Shown here one piece after another: positions 1 through 8,946 of a stretch of DNA of 64,000 bases. The position numbers were made by a program, and so were the translations under genes. The first letter of the stretch is position 1. Every line of letters starts with the position of its first letter. Origin of the DNA: Sphingomonas quercus (GTDB lineage Bacteria > Pseudomonadota > Alphaproteobacteria > Sphingomonadales > Sphingomonadaceae); NCBI RefSeq assembly GCF_018863195.1, contig NZ_JAHKRT010000006.1:1-64000 (forward strand), written 5' to 3'. The notes beneath the pieces were generated by a model, which searched no databases, was not told where the DNA came from, and saw nothing but the letters and a program-made list of their open reading frames with translations.

Positions 1-83
1 TGGGTGGTCGCAGCGGGATAAACGCCCCGCCACAGGGTCTTGGACGAACTCATTTTCCGGAAACCTCCGTTGAAAGCACAGAT

Positions 84-97
84 CGTATACGGTATAT
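84..97 (+). promoter_or_regulatory. Putative operator, copy 1 of a shared 14-bp site
   Basis: The sequence CGTATACGGTATAT lies just before the first FAD oxidoreductase gene. Its core TATAC-N-GTATA is an odd-length palindrome. An identical copy is at 7070-7083 and a one-mismatch copy at 3648-3661, each in front of a gene of the same functional theme. The pattern resembles operators of GntR-type repressors, but the regulator is not encoded in the window, so the protein that binds is unknown. Confidence 0.6.
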
Positions 98-105
98 CAG
101 ACCGC

Positions 106-1389
106 GTGCAAACCGAAAATCTCGCCCAACCCAACCCAAATGCGCTCATTCCGGGCGCTGTCATAGTCGGCGGCGGGGTCGTCGGCCTGGCGATCGCCTG
201 CCGGCTTCAATTGCGCGGCATCGCGACCATGCTGGTCGATCCAGACGACGCGCCGCGCGGCGCGTCATGGGGCAATGCCGGCCATATCGCCGTCGAGCAG
301 GTCGAGCCGCTCGCCTCACGGGCGACGGTGCGCTCCATGCCGCGCCGGCTGTTCTGGCGCGGCGGCGCGCTTGGCCTGCCATGGCGGGACGCGGCGGCAT
401 GGCTGCCCTTCTCGCTGCGGCTGCTCGGCGCCACCCGGCCGGCGCGATTCGCCGCCGGGCGGGCCGCGCTCGCCGCGATCCTCGGCCAGGCGATGCCGGC
501 ATGGCGACGGCTGCTCGACGAGACCGGCGCGCGCGAGCTGCTGATCGAGGATGGCCATTTCGTCGTCTGGGAAAGCGCCGCGAGCGCAGCGGCAAGCAAG
601 GCGCGCTGGCAGGCGGCGGACATCGGCACGGCGGCGATCCGCGACGCTACCGCGGACGAGCTGGCCAAGATCAACGCGCTGGTCATGCGCCCCGTGGCCG
701 GCGCCATCCGTTTCATCGGCAGCGGCCAGATCGCCGATCTCGGCCTGCTCGCCGAGCGGCTGGCGGCGGCGTTCTCGGCCGCCGGCGGCATCCGGCGCAC
801 GGCACGGGTGGCGCGGCTGGAGCAGGCCGGCGGACGCGCCGTTGCGGTGCTGGAGGACGGCGCACGGCTGAGCGCGGATGCGCTGATCATCGCCGGCGGT
901 GCGCGATCGGGCGCATTGATGCGGCCGCTCGGTCATGCAGTGCCGATCATCGCCGAGCGCGGCTATCATATCCAGTCGGCCGATACCGAGTGGCCAGCCG
1001 ATATGCCCCCCATGGTGTTCGAGGATCGCTCGCTGATCGTCACCCGCTTCCGCTCCGGCCTGCGCGCGGCGAGCTTCGTCGAGTTCGGCCGCGCCGACAG
1101 CCCGCCCGATCCGCGCAAATGGGCGCGGCTGCGCGCCCATGTCGCCGCGCTTGGCCTCTCGTTCGGCCTGCCCGGTATCGAGTGGATGGGTGCCCGCCCG
1201 ACCCTGCCCGACTATCTGCCGGCGATCGGGCGGAGCAGGCGCGCCGGGAATCTCTATTACGCCTTCGGCCACCAGCATCTCGGCCTGACGCTGGCCGCCG
1301 CCACCGCCGAGGCGGTCGCCGCGGTCGTCGGCGGCGAGGCGCCGCCATTCGACCTCGCCCCCTTCACGCTCGATCGCTTCGGAGCCTGA
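106..1389 (+). CDS. FAD-dependent D-amino-acid dehydrogenase-like oxidoreductase (DadA family)
   Basis: The protein opens with an FAD-binding Rossmann motif (VIVGGGVVGLAIA) followed by a DAO-type fold, and ends with the family's C-terminal segment GNLYYAFGHQHLGLTLAAATAEAVA. Relatives oxidise D-amino acids or cyclic amines such as D-proline or hydroxyproline and pass electrons to quinones. I chose the GTG at 106 because it follows the 84-97 operator; TTG codons at 40 and 70 are in frame alternatives, and none has a strong ribosome-binding site. The stop is 3 bases before the M24 peptidase, so the two form an operon. With the convergent imine reductase it could turn a D-cyclic amino acid into its L form. 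The family call is firm; the substrate is inferred. Confidence 0.85.
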   Translation: MQTENLAQPNPNALIPGAVIVGGGVVGLAIACRLQLRGIATMLVDPDDAPRGASWGNAGHIAVEQVEPLASRATVRSMPRRLFWRGGALGLPWRDAAAWLPFSLRLLGATRPARFAAGRAALAAILGQAMPAWRRLLDETGARELLIEDGHFVVWESAASAAASKARWQAADIGTAAIRDATADELAKINALVMRPVAGAIRFIGSGQIADLGLLAERLAAAFSAAGGIRRTARVARLEQAGGRAVAVLEDGARLSADALIIAGGARSGALMRPLGHAVPIIAERGYHIQSADTEWPADMPPMVFEDRSLIVTRFRSGLRAASFVEFGRADSPPDPRKWARLRAHVAALGLSFGLPGIEWMGARPTLPDYLPAIGRSRRAGNLYYAFGHQHLGLTLAAATAEAVAAVVGGEAPPFDLAPFTLDRFGA

Positions 1390-1392
1390 ACC

Positions 1393-2595
1393 ATGACCAG
1401 CGGCATAGGCGGATCGACCGCCGGGCAGGAACTCGACGCCATCACGCCCTGGGCCGACGTCGCCCCGCCGATCGGGCGAGAGGAGCGCGAGCATCGCCTG
1501 GAGAAGGCCCGCCGCCTGATGCACGACGCCGGCGCCGACGCGCTGCTGATCGGCGCCGGCGCGTCGCTGCGCTATTTCGCCGGCGTGCCATGGGGTGCGA
1601 GCGAGCGTCTGGTGGCGATGTTGCTGCCGCGAGCCGGCCGGCCGATCCTGATCGCGCCGGTGTTCGAGCGAGGGACATTGGAGGCCGATCTGCTGATCGA
1701 CGCCGAGCTGCGGCTATGGGAGGAGGATGAATGTCCGTCCGCGCTGGTTGCCGCCGCGCTGCGCGAGACCGGCGCCACGACGCTGGCGATCGATCCGGCG
1801 ATGGCCTTCCTGTTCGTCGCGCGGCTGCGCGCCGTGGCACCATCGCTCGATCTCGTCGAGGGCAGCGCCGTCGTCGATGCCTGCCGCATGTACAAGTCGG
1901 CGGCGGAGCTGGCGCTGCTCCAACAGGCCAAGTCGATGACCCTCGAGGTGCATCGCCGCGCCGCGCGCATCCTCCGCCGCGGTATCCGCGCCAGCGAGGT
2001 TGCGCGTTTCCTCGATCAGGCGCACCGCGCGATCGGGGCGCCGGCCGGCAACAGCTTCGTCATCGTCCAGTTCGGCCGGGCGAGCGCCTTCCCGCACGGG
2101 TTGCCCGGCGACGCCCAGCTAGACGAGGGAGATGTCGTCCTGATCGACGTGGGCTGCGTCATCCACGGCTATCATTCCGATATCACCCGCACCTACATAT
2201 TCGGCGAAGCGGACGCCGAGCAGCGCCGCATATGGTCGCTGGAGCAGGAGGCGCAGGCCGCGGCCTTCGCCGCCGCGCGACCCGGCGTCCCGTGCGAGGC
2301 GGTGGACTATGCCGCGCGCGCCGTGCTTGAGAAGGCCGGTCTCGGGCCGGACTACCGCCTGCCCGGTCTGCCGCATCGCACCGGGCACGGCATCGGCCTG
2401 TCCATCCACGAACCGGCCTATCTGGTGCGCGGCGACCGCACCGCGCTGGCGCCGGGAATGTGCTTCTCCAACGAGCCGATGATCGTCATTCCCGATCGCT
2501 TCGGCGTGCGGCTGGAAGACCATTTCTACATGACCGAGGACGGCCCGCGCTGGTTCACCCAGCCGTCCCCGGCCATCGACCGGCCGTTCGGATAG
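1393..2595 (+). CDS. M24 family Xaa-Pro peptidase (prolidase/aminopeptidase P type)
   Basis: About 400 residues with an N-terminal creatinase-like domain and a C-terminal pita-bread metallopeptidase domain. Expected metal ligands are visible in order: two Asp in the IDVGCVIHGYHSDITRTY stretch (around 250-262), His in HRTGHGIG (around 330), Glu in NEPMIVIP (around 359) and Glu in RLEDHFY (around 375). Enzymes of this family cleave peptides or dipeptides next to proline, or hydrolyse creatine-like substrates. There is no signal peptide, so it is cytoplasmic. It starts 3 bases after the upstream oxidoreductase, with GGAG in front of the ATG, and is probably co-transcribed. The proline link agrees with ProC and the imine reductase nearby. 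Confidence 0.9.
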   Translation: MTSGIGGSTAGQELDAITPWADVAPPIGREEREHRLEKARRLMHDAGADALLIGAGASLRYFAGVPWGASERLVAMLLPRAGRPILIAPVFERGTLEADLLIDAELRLWEEDECPSALVAAALRETGATTLAIDPAMAFLFVARLRAVAPSLDLVEGSAVVDACRMYKSAAELALLQQAKSMTLEVHRRAARILRRGIRASEVARFLDQAHRAIGAPAGNSFVIVQFGRASAFPHGLPGDAQLDEGDVVLIDVGCVIHGYHSDITRTYIFGEADAEQRRIWSLEQEAQAAAFAAARPGVPCEAVDYAARAVLEKAGLGPDYRLPGLPHRTGHGIGLSIHEPAYLVRGDRTALAPGMCFSNEPMIVIPDRFGVRLEDHFYMTEDGPRWFTQPSPAIDRPFG

Positions 2596-2597
2596 GA

Positions 2598-3614
2598 TCA
2601 GTCCAGCAAGCGCTGCAGGTCCGCATAGAGCGCATGCGGCACGCGGACGCCATCGGCGATGCTGCGCGCGCGCGCGGCGAAGCGGCGCTCCGACGGCAGG
2701 CGCGCGCCCTGGCTGGTGATGTTGTCGAACAGCGCTTCGGCGCGCGCGATGTGGCTCGCCGCCTCAGCGCCGAGGAATCCGGCGGGGTCGATGGCCAGGA
2801 TCAGCTCTCCGCCGATCGGAGAGGAACCCGCGCCGGCGTCGAGCGCGATCGATTCGGCGCTGGTAAGGTCGCCGATCAGCGGCCCGGCGATCAGTTCGAT
2901 CATTGCCGACAGGGCCGAGCCCTTATGGCCGCCGAACGTCAGCATCGCGCCGGCCAGCGCGGCAGCGGCGTCGGTGGTCGGCTGGCCGTCCGCGTCCAGC
3001 CCCCAGCCATATGGAATCGGCTTGCCGGCGCGGCGGTGCAGCTCGATTTCGCCCCGCGCCACGGCGCTGGTCGCGAAATCGAACACGAAACTGCCTTCCG
3101 GGCGTGGCCAGCCGAAGGCGATCGGATTGGTGCCGAACACCGGCCGCGTGCCACCGGCAGGGGCCACCCAGGCATGGCTGGGCGTACAGGCGAGCGTGAC
3201 GAGGCCATGCGCCGTGACCGCCTCCACCTCGGGCCACAAAGCGGCGAAATGGACGCAATGGTTGAGGCCCATCGCGGCGATGCCGTTGCGCCGTGCCTTT
3301 TCGACCAGCACCGGCAGGCCGCGCTCGAATGCGAGCTGGGCGAAGCCGCCACCAGCATCGACGCGCACCAGCGCCGGGGCGACATCGTCGACAACCGGCA
3401 CCGCATCGGCCACGACCCCGCCGGAGCGAAGGGTGTTGACGCAGACGAGCAGGCGATAGACGCCGTGGCTGGCGCACTCGTCACGCTCCCCGGCGACGAT
3501 GGTCCGGGCCACCGCCTCGACATGATCGGCGGCGAGGCCATGTTTGCTCAATATGGCGCGAGACAGGCTGGCCACCTCGTCGAGGCTCAGTGCCACGCTC
3601 TCATGATCGTTCAC
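2598..3614 (-). CDS. Ldh2/malate dehydrogenase-family NAD(P)H oxidoreductase, possible cyclic imine (pyrroline/piperideine-2-carboxylate) reductase
   Basis: This belongs to the non-Rossmann malate/L-lactate dehydrogenase family (YlbC/YbiC type). Signature stretches are SHAWVAPAGGTRPVFGTNPI and GGHKGSALSAMIELIAGPL. Members include malate, lactate and ureidoglycolate dehydrogenases and the delta1-piperideine/pyrroline-2-carboxylate reductases; the Ser-His-Ala-Trp form before VAPAGG is reminiscent of the imine reductases, but I cannot test this. The GTG at 3614 has GGAG five bases upstream; a GTG at 3620 is an alternative. It converges on the M24 gene with 2 bases between stops. A copy of the shared operator lies about 34 bases upstream of the start. 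Confidence 0.85.
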   Translation of the reverse strand: MNDHESVALSLDEVASLSRAILSKHGLAADHVEAVARTIVAGERDECASHGVYRLLVCVNTLRSGGVVADAVPVVDDVAPALVRVDAGGGFAQLAFERGLPVLVEKARRNGIAAMGLNHCVHFAALWPEVEAVTAHGLVTLACTPSHAWVAPAGGTRPVFGTNPIAFGWPRPEGSFVFDFATSAVARGEIELHRRAGKPIPYGWGLDADGQPTTDAAAALAGAMLTFGGHKGSALSAMIELIAGPLIGDLTSAESIALDAGAGSSPIGGELILAIDPAGFLGAEAASHIARAEALFDNITSQGARLPSERRFAARARSIADGVRVPHALYADLQRLLD

Positions 3615-3647
3615 AAACACTCCGCAACAGGTCGATTAAGGCGCTAT

Positions 3648-3661
3648 CGTATACGTTATAT
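3648..3661 (-). promoter_or_regulatory. Putative operator, copy 2 of the shared site
   Basis: CGTATACGTTATAT (plus-strand reading) differs at one base from the copies at 84-97 and 7070-7083. It lies 34 bases upstream of the Ldh2-family gene, a typical promoter position. The right half-site is weakened by the mismatch. Confidence 0.55.
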
Positions 3662-3701
3662 ACTCTGACCGCCAGCAGAACGGGTCTGCCGGGCGCAAGG
3701 A

Positions 3702-6700
3702 TCAATTCTCGCCCTCGCCCTCGCCATCTGCCTCGGCTTCGCTGGCGCTGTTGCCCTCGCTCGCTTCATCCTTGTCGGCGGGCGGCACCGTCAAGCTCAG
3801 CGGCGGCATATGCTGACTGGTGAGCAGTCTGTTGAAGGCGGGAACGTCCTTCGCGTTCAGCGCGGCGAAATGGTCGACGCTTGCCCTGAGATCCTTCTCG
3901 ATCAGCGCGACGAGGTTGACAGCCGTGTCGGTCGGCTTCTGCTCGGCGGCGCCGGCAACGTCCAGGACATTGCCGTTGAGGCCGGCATAGGTCCACATCA
4001 GGTTGAAATAGACCTTGTAGGCAGACAGGTAATATTTGTCGTCGCTGGGCGCCATGTCCTTGTTGAGCAACTCATATTCCACGGACTGGAGTCTCGCATC
4101 GAACGCCGCAGCGGCCTTGCTCAGCCGGGCGTTGCCGGCGATTTTGGGCTGCATGTCCTCGATCTGACGACGCATCCATTCGATCGAATTGATGACGTCG
4201 CTTGCCTGCCTGACGTCGTCGCGCAGGCGCAGCTGCAACTTCGTCGTCTCCGCCAGTTCGGCGACGCTGCCCGGGCTGTTCGGATCGGGCATGATCTCGA
4301 TCGACGCCGTCCGGGTTTGGCTGTTTGCCGTCAGGCGCACCTGATAGAGGCCGGGCGGCACCAGCGGGCCGGATTGACGAGCGGGCAGGCCCCACTGGGT
4401 CACTGTGCGGTATTCGTGGTTGTTCTTGAAGCGCGGCTCATCCCACAAATGCGGATTCTCCGGCGGCAGGGTGCGCAGCAAGGCGGTGCTGAGTGAATCG
4501 TAGCGCAGATTCCACATGATCCGGTTGAGCCCGGCCTTGCCCGGGTGGGTCAGGGTGCGGATGATGCTGCCGTCCTGGCCGAGGATCTCGACACGGACGG
4601 GCTCGGCGGGGGACTTTTTCAGCATGAAATCGACATAGGCCGCCTGGCCGCGCGGCAGGCGATAGGTCGGCCGCGGATCGAACAGCCGCACGTCGGGCGT
4701 CGCCCTGCCGGCGGCGAGATCGGCCGACATCTGCTCCAGCGGGCTGATGTCGGGGAGGATGTAGAAGCCGCGCCCCCAGGTCGACACGACGAGATCGTGG
4801 AAGCGCGGCTGCACCACCGTCCAGGTGACGGGCGATGGCGGCAAGCCGTCCTTCAGCCGCACCCAATTGTCGCCCGCATCGAGCGAGTAATAAAGGCCGG
4901 CGCCGGTTCCCGCGAACAGCAGGCCTCTGGCATTGGGATCTTCCGCGACGTTGCGGACATAGGCGAGTTCGCCGCGCGGGAGGGTAGCGTCGATCCGCGT
5001 CCAGCTCTTTCCGAAGTCGCGGGTGCGATAGATATAGGGATCGCGATTGTCGTTGATGTGGAAATCCACCGCGACATAGGCGGTGCCGGCATCGAAGCTC
5101 GACGGTTCGATGCTGGCGATCGTGCCCCAGGCGGGCATGCCGGCGATGTTCTTCGTGACGTCCGTCCACCGGCCGCCGCCGTCCAGCGTATACCAGAGCT
5201 TGCCGTCATTGGTGCCGGCCCAGATCAGCCCCTTCTGCTTGCGGGACGGGGCGATGGCATAGACGACCTCGCCATAGAACTGGCCGAGATTGTCCCCGAC
5301 CAGCCCCCCCGACGAACCGAGGCGGCGGGGATCCTGCGTCGAAAGATCCGGGCTGATGATCTTCCAGCTCTGGCCTTCGTTGCTGGTCTGGAAGATCATC
5401 TGGCAGCCATAATAGACCGTCTTGGGATCGAAGGGGTCGATGGCGAGCGGCGCCGTCCAGTGACAGCGATATTTGCTGTCGCCGGGCGCCGCGCTCAGCG
5501 TGTGCAGCCACGGCGCCACTGAGCGGGCGAGCCTCGTCCTGGCATCCCAGCGCGTTACCTCGTTGCCGTAGCAAGTGGCCCAGACCACGTCGGGATTGCC
5601 GGGCTCGGGCACGGTCCAGCCGGATTCGCAGCCGCCCATGCCATGCTCCCAGCCCGCCGCGTTGCCGAGGCCCCAGGACGTGCTGCCGAAAGGCACGCTC
5701 GGCCCGCGCATCGTGCTGTTGTCCTGCATGTTGCCGTAGAAATTATAGGGGATGCGATCATCGACGGCGACATGATAGATTTGGCCGATCGGCAGGCTCG
5801 TCTTGCGCCAGCCGTCGCCGCCGACGGTGGTGATGTCGACGCCACCATCATAGGTTATGGCGAAATGGTTCGGATCCTTGGGGTCCAGCCAGATGTCGTG
5901 ATTGTCCCCGCCCCAGTTGCGCACCTCGAACGTCTTTCCGCCGTCGGTGGAAAGGTGATAATTGCTACTGGCGACATAGACCTTGTTCTCGTCCCCCGGC
6001 GACACCGCGATCTTGATGTAATAGCCGGCCCGCCCGGCCAGCGTGCGATCCCAGCTCGACACCTGCCATTTCGCGCCGCCATCGTCGGAGCGCCACACAG
6101 AACCTTGGCCCGGCGCCTGGATCAGCGCGTAGATACGCTTGGAGTTGCCTGGTGCGATCGCCACGTCGATCTTGCCGACCGGCGATTTCGGCATGCCGTG
6201 GCCGACCACGCGCTGCCAGTTCCTGCCGCCGTCGTGAGTGATGAAAACGCCGCTGCCCAGACCGCCGCTGTCCATGCCCCATGTATGCATCACCACCTGC
6301 CAGGTCCCGGCGATGAGCGTGTTGGGATCACTGGCATCCATGGATAGGCCCGAGCAGCCCGTGTCGGCATCGACGAACAGCGAGCGCGTCCAGTTGCGGC
6401 CGCCGTCCGTGGTGTGGAACACGCCGCGCTCCTGCTGCGGGCCGGTCATGCGTCCGCCCGCGCACACCCAGAGCTCGTCCGGATTGGTCGGGCTCGCGAT
6501 CATCGTGGCGATGCGGCCGCTGCCCTTGAGCCCGACATGCGTCCACGTCTTGCCGGCATCGGTGGAACGATAAATGCCGTCGCCCATGACATCCATGTCG
6601 CGGATCGCCCACGCCTCGCCCGTGCCCGCCCACACGACGTCCGGATTGACCGGGGATACGGCCAGCGCACCGATGGCGGCCACCGGCTGATCGTCGAAGA

Positions 6701-6998
6701 CAGGAACCCAGCGATTGCCGCCGTCGGTGGTCTTCCAGATGCCGCCGGATGCCGCGCCGGCATAATAGGTCGTCTTGTTACCCGGAATGCCGGCGACCGA
6801 TGCGACGCGGTTGCCCTGCGCAGGGCCGGCGAAACGGAACGCGAAGACATTGGGATCGCCGCGGCCGCGCTGCGCCGTCGCATTGCTCGCAGGCAGGAGC
6901 GCAAACAGCGCAGCGATTGCCAGAATGAGCCGACCGAAGGTTCGAAAATCGACCGATCTACGGTTGGCCTTCGCCGCGTTGGTGCGATGCTTGCCCAT
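3702..6998 (-). CDS. Exported sortilin/VPS10-like beta-propeller protein
   Basis: A protein of nearly 1100 residues. A hydrophobic signal segment (LILAIAALFALLPASNATAQ) is followed by many BNR/Asp-box repeats, such as TTDGGNRW, STDAGKTW, TTDGGRNW, THDGGRNW, SDDGGAKW, STDGGKTF and TLDGGGRW, filling roughly residues 60-750. A mixed C-terminal region follows, ending in an acidic Glu/Asp/Gly tail. Such proteins are often named glycosyl hydrolases, but no glycosidase active site is recognisable; ligand binding is as likely. I chose the ATG at 6998 (MGKHRTNAAK) because the signal peptide then starts normally; an in-frame start 36 bases upstream exists. It is divergent from the DUF885 pair, with the shared operator between them. 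Confidence 0.85.
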   Translation of the reverse strand: MGKHRTNAAKANRRSVDFRTFGRLILAIAALFALLPASNATAQRGRGDPNVFAFRFAGPAQGNRVASVAGIPGNKTTYYAGAASGGIWKTTDGGNRWVPVFDDQPVAAIGALAVSPVNPDVVWAGTGEAWAIRDMDVMGDGIYRSTDAGKTWTHVGLKGSGRIATMIASPTNPDELWVCAGGRMTGPQQERGVFHTTDGGRNWTRSLFVDADTGCSGLSMDASDPNTLIAGTWQVVMHTWGMDSGGLGSGVFITHDGGRNWQRVVGHGMPKSPVGKIDVAIAPGNSKRIYALIQAPGQGSVWRSDDGGAKWQVSSWDRTLAGRAGYYIKIAVSPGDENKVYVASSNYHLSTDGGKTFEVRNWGGDNHDIWLDPKDPNHFAITYDGGVDITTVGGDGWRKTSLPIGQIYHVAVDDRIPYNFYGNMQDNSTMRGPSVPFGSTSWGLGNAAGWEHGMGGCESGWTVPEPGNPDVVWATCYGNEVTRWDARTRLARSVAPWLHTLSAAPGDSKYRCHWTAPLAIDPFDPKTVYYGCQMIFQTSNEGQSWKIISPDLSTQDPRRLGSSGGLVGDNLGQFYGEVVYAIAPSRKQKGLIWAGTNDGKLWYTLDGGGRWTDVTKNIAGMPAWGTIASIEPSSFDAGTAYVAVDFHINDNRDPYIYRTRDFGKSWTRIDATLPRGELAYVRNVAEDPNARGLLFAGTGAGLYYSLDAGDNWVRLKDGLPPSPVTWTVVQPRFHDLVVSTWGRGFYILPDISPLEQMSADLAAGRATPDVRLFDPRPTYRLPRGQAAYVDFMLKKSPAEPVRVEILGQDGSIIRTLTHPGKAGLNRIMWNLRYDSLSTALLRTLPPENPHLWDEPRFKNNHEYRTVTQWGLPARQSGPLVPPGLYQVRLTANSQTRTASIEIMPDPNSPGSVAELAETTKLQLRLRDDVRQASDVINSIEWMRRQIEDMQPKIAGNARLSKAAAAFDARLQSVEYELLNKDMAPSDDKYYLSAYKVYFNLMWTYAGLNGNVLDVAGAAEQKPTDTAVNLVALIEKDLRASVDHFAALNAKDVPAFNRLLTSQHMPPLSLTVPPADKDEASEGNSASEAEADGEGEGEN

Positions 6999-7069
6999 GT
7001 CCAGTTCCCGCGTCCCTGACCCTTGGCCACGCACGAGGCTAGAATCCCCTTGGAGGCCTTGCCGTATTA

Positions 7070-7083
7070 CGTATACGGTATAT
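7070..7083 (+). promoter_or_regulatory. Putative operator, copy 3 of the shared site, in a divergent promoter region
   Basis: CGTATACGGTATAT is identical to the copy at 84-97. It lies in the 154-base gap between the divergent sortilin-like gene (start 6998) and the first DUF885 peptidase (start 7153), 70 bases from either start. One bound regulator could control both transcripts. Confidence 0.6.
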
Positions 7084-7152
7084 GAAATGTCGCCAAGACT
7101 CTATCTTGGGTGGCCGGGCCTGAGGGCCGGCGCGTCGAAAAGGGCCGGACTT

Positions 7153-8931
7153 ATGAGCGCAAACCTGTCCCTGAGGCGTCCGCAGGCTCGCGCATCATGG
7201 GCCGTCCTGCCGCTGGCGATGGGGGCGCTGATTTCGTCCGCCTGCGCCCGTCCGCAAGCGGAGACGGCCGACGCGCGCCTGAAGGCGCTGTACGACGCGG
7301 AATGGAACTGGCGGCAGAAAGAGCTGGCCCGCGGCGAGGACGAAGAGGACGGCAGCCCGTCCCTGCCTCATGTCGACCCCGCCAGCCAGAAGCGGCGGGC
7401 CGATTATTGGGCGAATGCGCTCGACAAGCTGGCCGACATCCCGGTCGATCAACTTTCCCCCGAAGAAAAGATCAACGCGGCGGTCTTCCGGGCCGCGCTC
7501 GAAGGCTTCGTCTCCGAGTATAAGTTCAAGGAGTATGAAAACCCCTTCGGTTTCTGGACGTGGATGGCGCCGCGCCGCGGCTTCGGCAACGCGCAGGCCT
7601 ATCGCAACTATTCCAGCCGTCTGCGCGACATGCCGCGCTTCATTGACGAGCAGATCGCCAATATGCGCGCCGGCCTTGCCCGCGGCTTCACCAATCCGCA
7701 GGTGTCGCTGGGCGAGCGTTACAAGCCGATCGAGCCCCTGGCCGCGCCGGACATCGAGGCCAACCCGCTGTTCGGCCCGTTCAAGATGATGCCGGACGGC
7801 CTCACCGCGGGCCAGCGCGAGGCGCTGCTCGCCGAGGGCAAGGCGGCCGCCGCGATCGCGGCGCCGGCCTTCGCCAGGCTCCTCGCCTTCGTCCGCGACG
7901 ATTATATCCCGCACGCCCGCAAGACCACGGCCGGAGAGGCACTGCCCGATGGCAAGGCCTTCTATCTCGCCAAGGTGCGGCAATATACGACGCTGGAGCT
8001 GACCCCGGATCAGATCCACCAGATCGGCCTCAAGGAAGTCGCCCGCATCGACGCGGATATGCAGGCGACGATGAAGCAGGCCGGCTGGAAAGGCGACTTC
8101 CAGGGCTTTCTCCATTTCCTCAAGACCGATCCGCAGTTCACGGCGAAGACGCCTTACGAACTGATCGCGAAGTCCGCCTATGTCGCCAACAAGATCAACG
8201 GCGAGCTGAAATATACGGTCGGCATGCTGCCGCGCTATCGCTTCACGATCCGGCCGACCCCCGCGAACATCGCGCCCTTCGCCACCGGCGGCAATGGCGG
8301 CCTCGAAAGCTGCCTGATGAACACCTATGACCTGCCGGCCCGCCCGCTCTACACCATCCCGCCGCTGACCGCGCACGAATGCGTGCCGGGCCACAGCTTC
8401 CAGGCGGCGCTGGCGCTGGAGGGGCCTGACCGGCCGGCGATCCGCAAATCCACCTATTTCTCCGGCTATGGCGAAGGCTGGGCGCTCTACATGGAGTGGC
8501 TCGGCACCAAATGGGGAATCTACGAAACGCCCTATGACGAGTTCGGCCGCGAAACCTATGAAATGTGGCGGGCCGCACGCCTCGTCGTCGATACCGGGCT
8601 GCACCATATGGGTTGGACGCGCGATCAGGCGCTCGACTATATGAAGAGCCACACGGCGCTCTCGGACCATGAGGTGACGATCGAGGTCGATCGCTATCTC
8701 AACGATCCCGGCCAGGCGCTGGCCTACACGCTCGGCGAGATGCTCATCCGCCGCAAGCGCGCCGAGGCGGAGACGAAGCTCGGCACCGCGTTCGATCAGC
8801 GCTGGTTCCACGATGTCATCCTCGGCCTCGGCGCAGTGCCGCTGCCAACGCTGGAACAGGTGCTCGATCGCTGGATCGCCGGCGGCGGCAAGGATCCCTA
8901 TGCCGGCAAGACCGGCTTCAAGCTTCCCTGA
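7153..8931 (+). CDS. DUF885 family exported metallopeptidase-like protein, paralog 1
   Basis: A protein of 592 residues with an N-terminal export signal (SWAVLPLAMGALISSACA; the Cys is only a weak lipobox) and one DUF885 domain. The probable zinc site is HECVPGH at about residue 408, followed by FSGYGEGWALYMEWLG, the conserved downstream helix of the family. DUF885 proteins are predicted gluzincin-like peptidases; specificity is unknown. The open frame continues far upstream, but the ATG at 7153 gives the signal peptide a proper start. The next gene is a full-length paralog beginning 15 bases after this stop, and an S10 carboxypeptidase follows, so the three form a peptidase operon. Confidence 0.88.
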   Translation: MSANLSLRRPQARASWAVLPLAMGALISSACARPQAETADARLKALYDAEWNWRQKELARGEDEEDGSPSLPHVDPASQKRRADYWANALDKLADIPVDQLSPEEKINAAVFRAALEGFVSEYKFKEYENPFGFWTWMAPRRGFGNAQAYRNYSSRLRDMPRFIDEQIANMRAGLARGFTNPQVSLGERYKPIEPLAAPDIEANPLFGPFKMMPDGLTAGQREALLAEGKAAAAIAAPAFARLLAFVRDDYIPHARKTTAGEALPDGKAFYLAKVRQYTTLELTPDQIHQIGLKEVARIDADMQATMKQAGWKGDFQGFLHFLKTDPQFTAKTPYELIAKSAYVANKINGELKYTVGMLPRYRFTIRPTPANIAPFATGGNGGLESCLMNTYDLPARPLYTIPPLTAHECVPGHSFQAALALEGPDRPAIRKSTYFSGYGEGWALYMEWLGTKWGIYETPYDEFGRETYEMWRAARLVVDTGLHHMGWTRDQALDYMKSHTALSDHEVTIEVDRYLNDPGQALAYTLGEMLIRRKRAEAETKLGTAFDQRWFHDVILGLGAVPLPTLEQVLDRWIAGGGKDPYAGKTGFKLP

Positions 8932-8946
8932 CCTGGAGATCCGACG

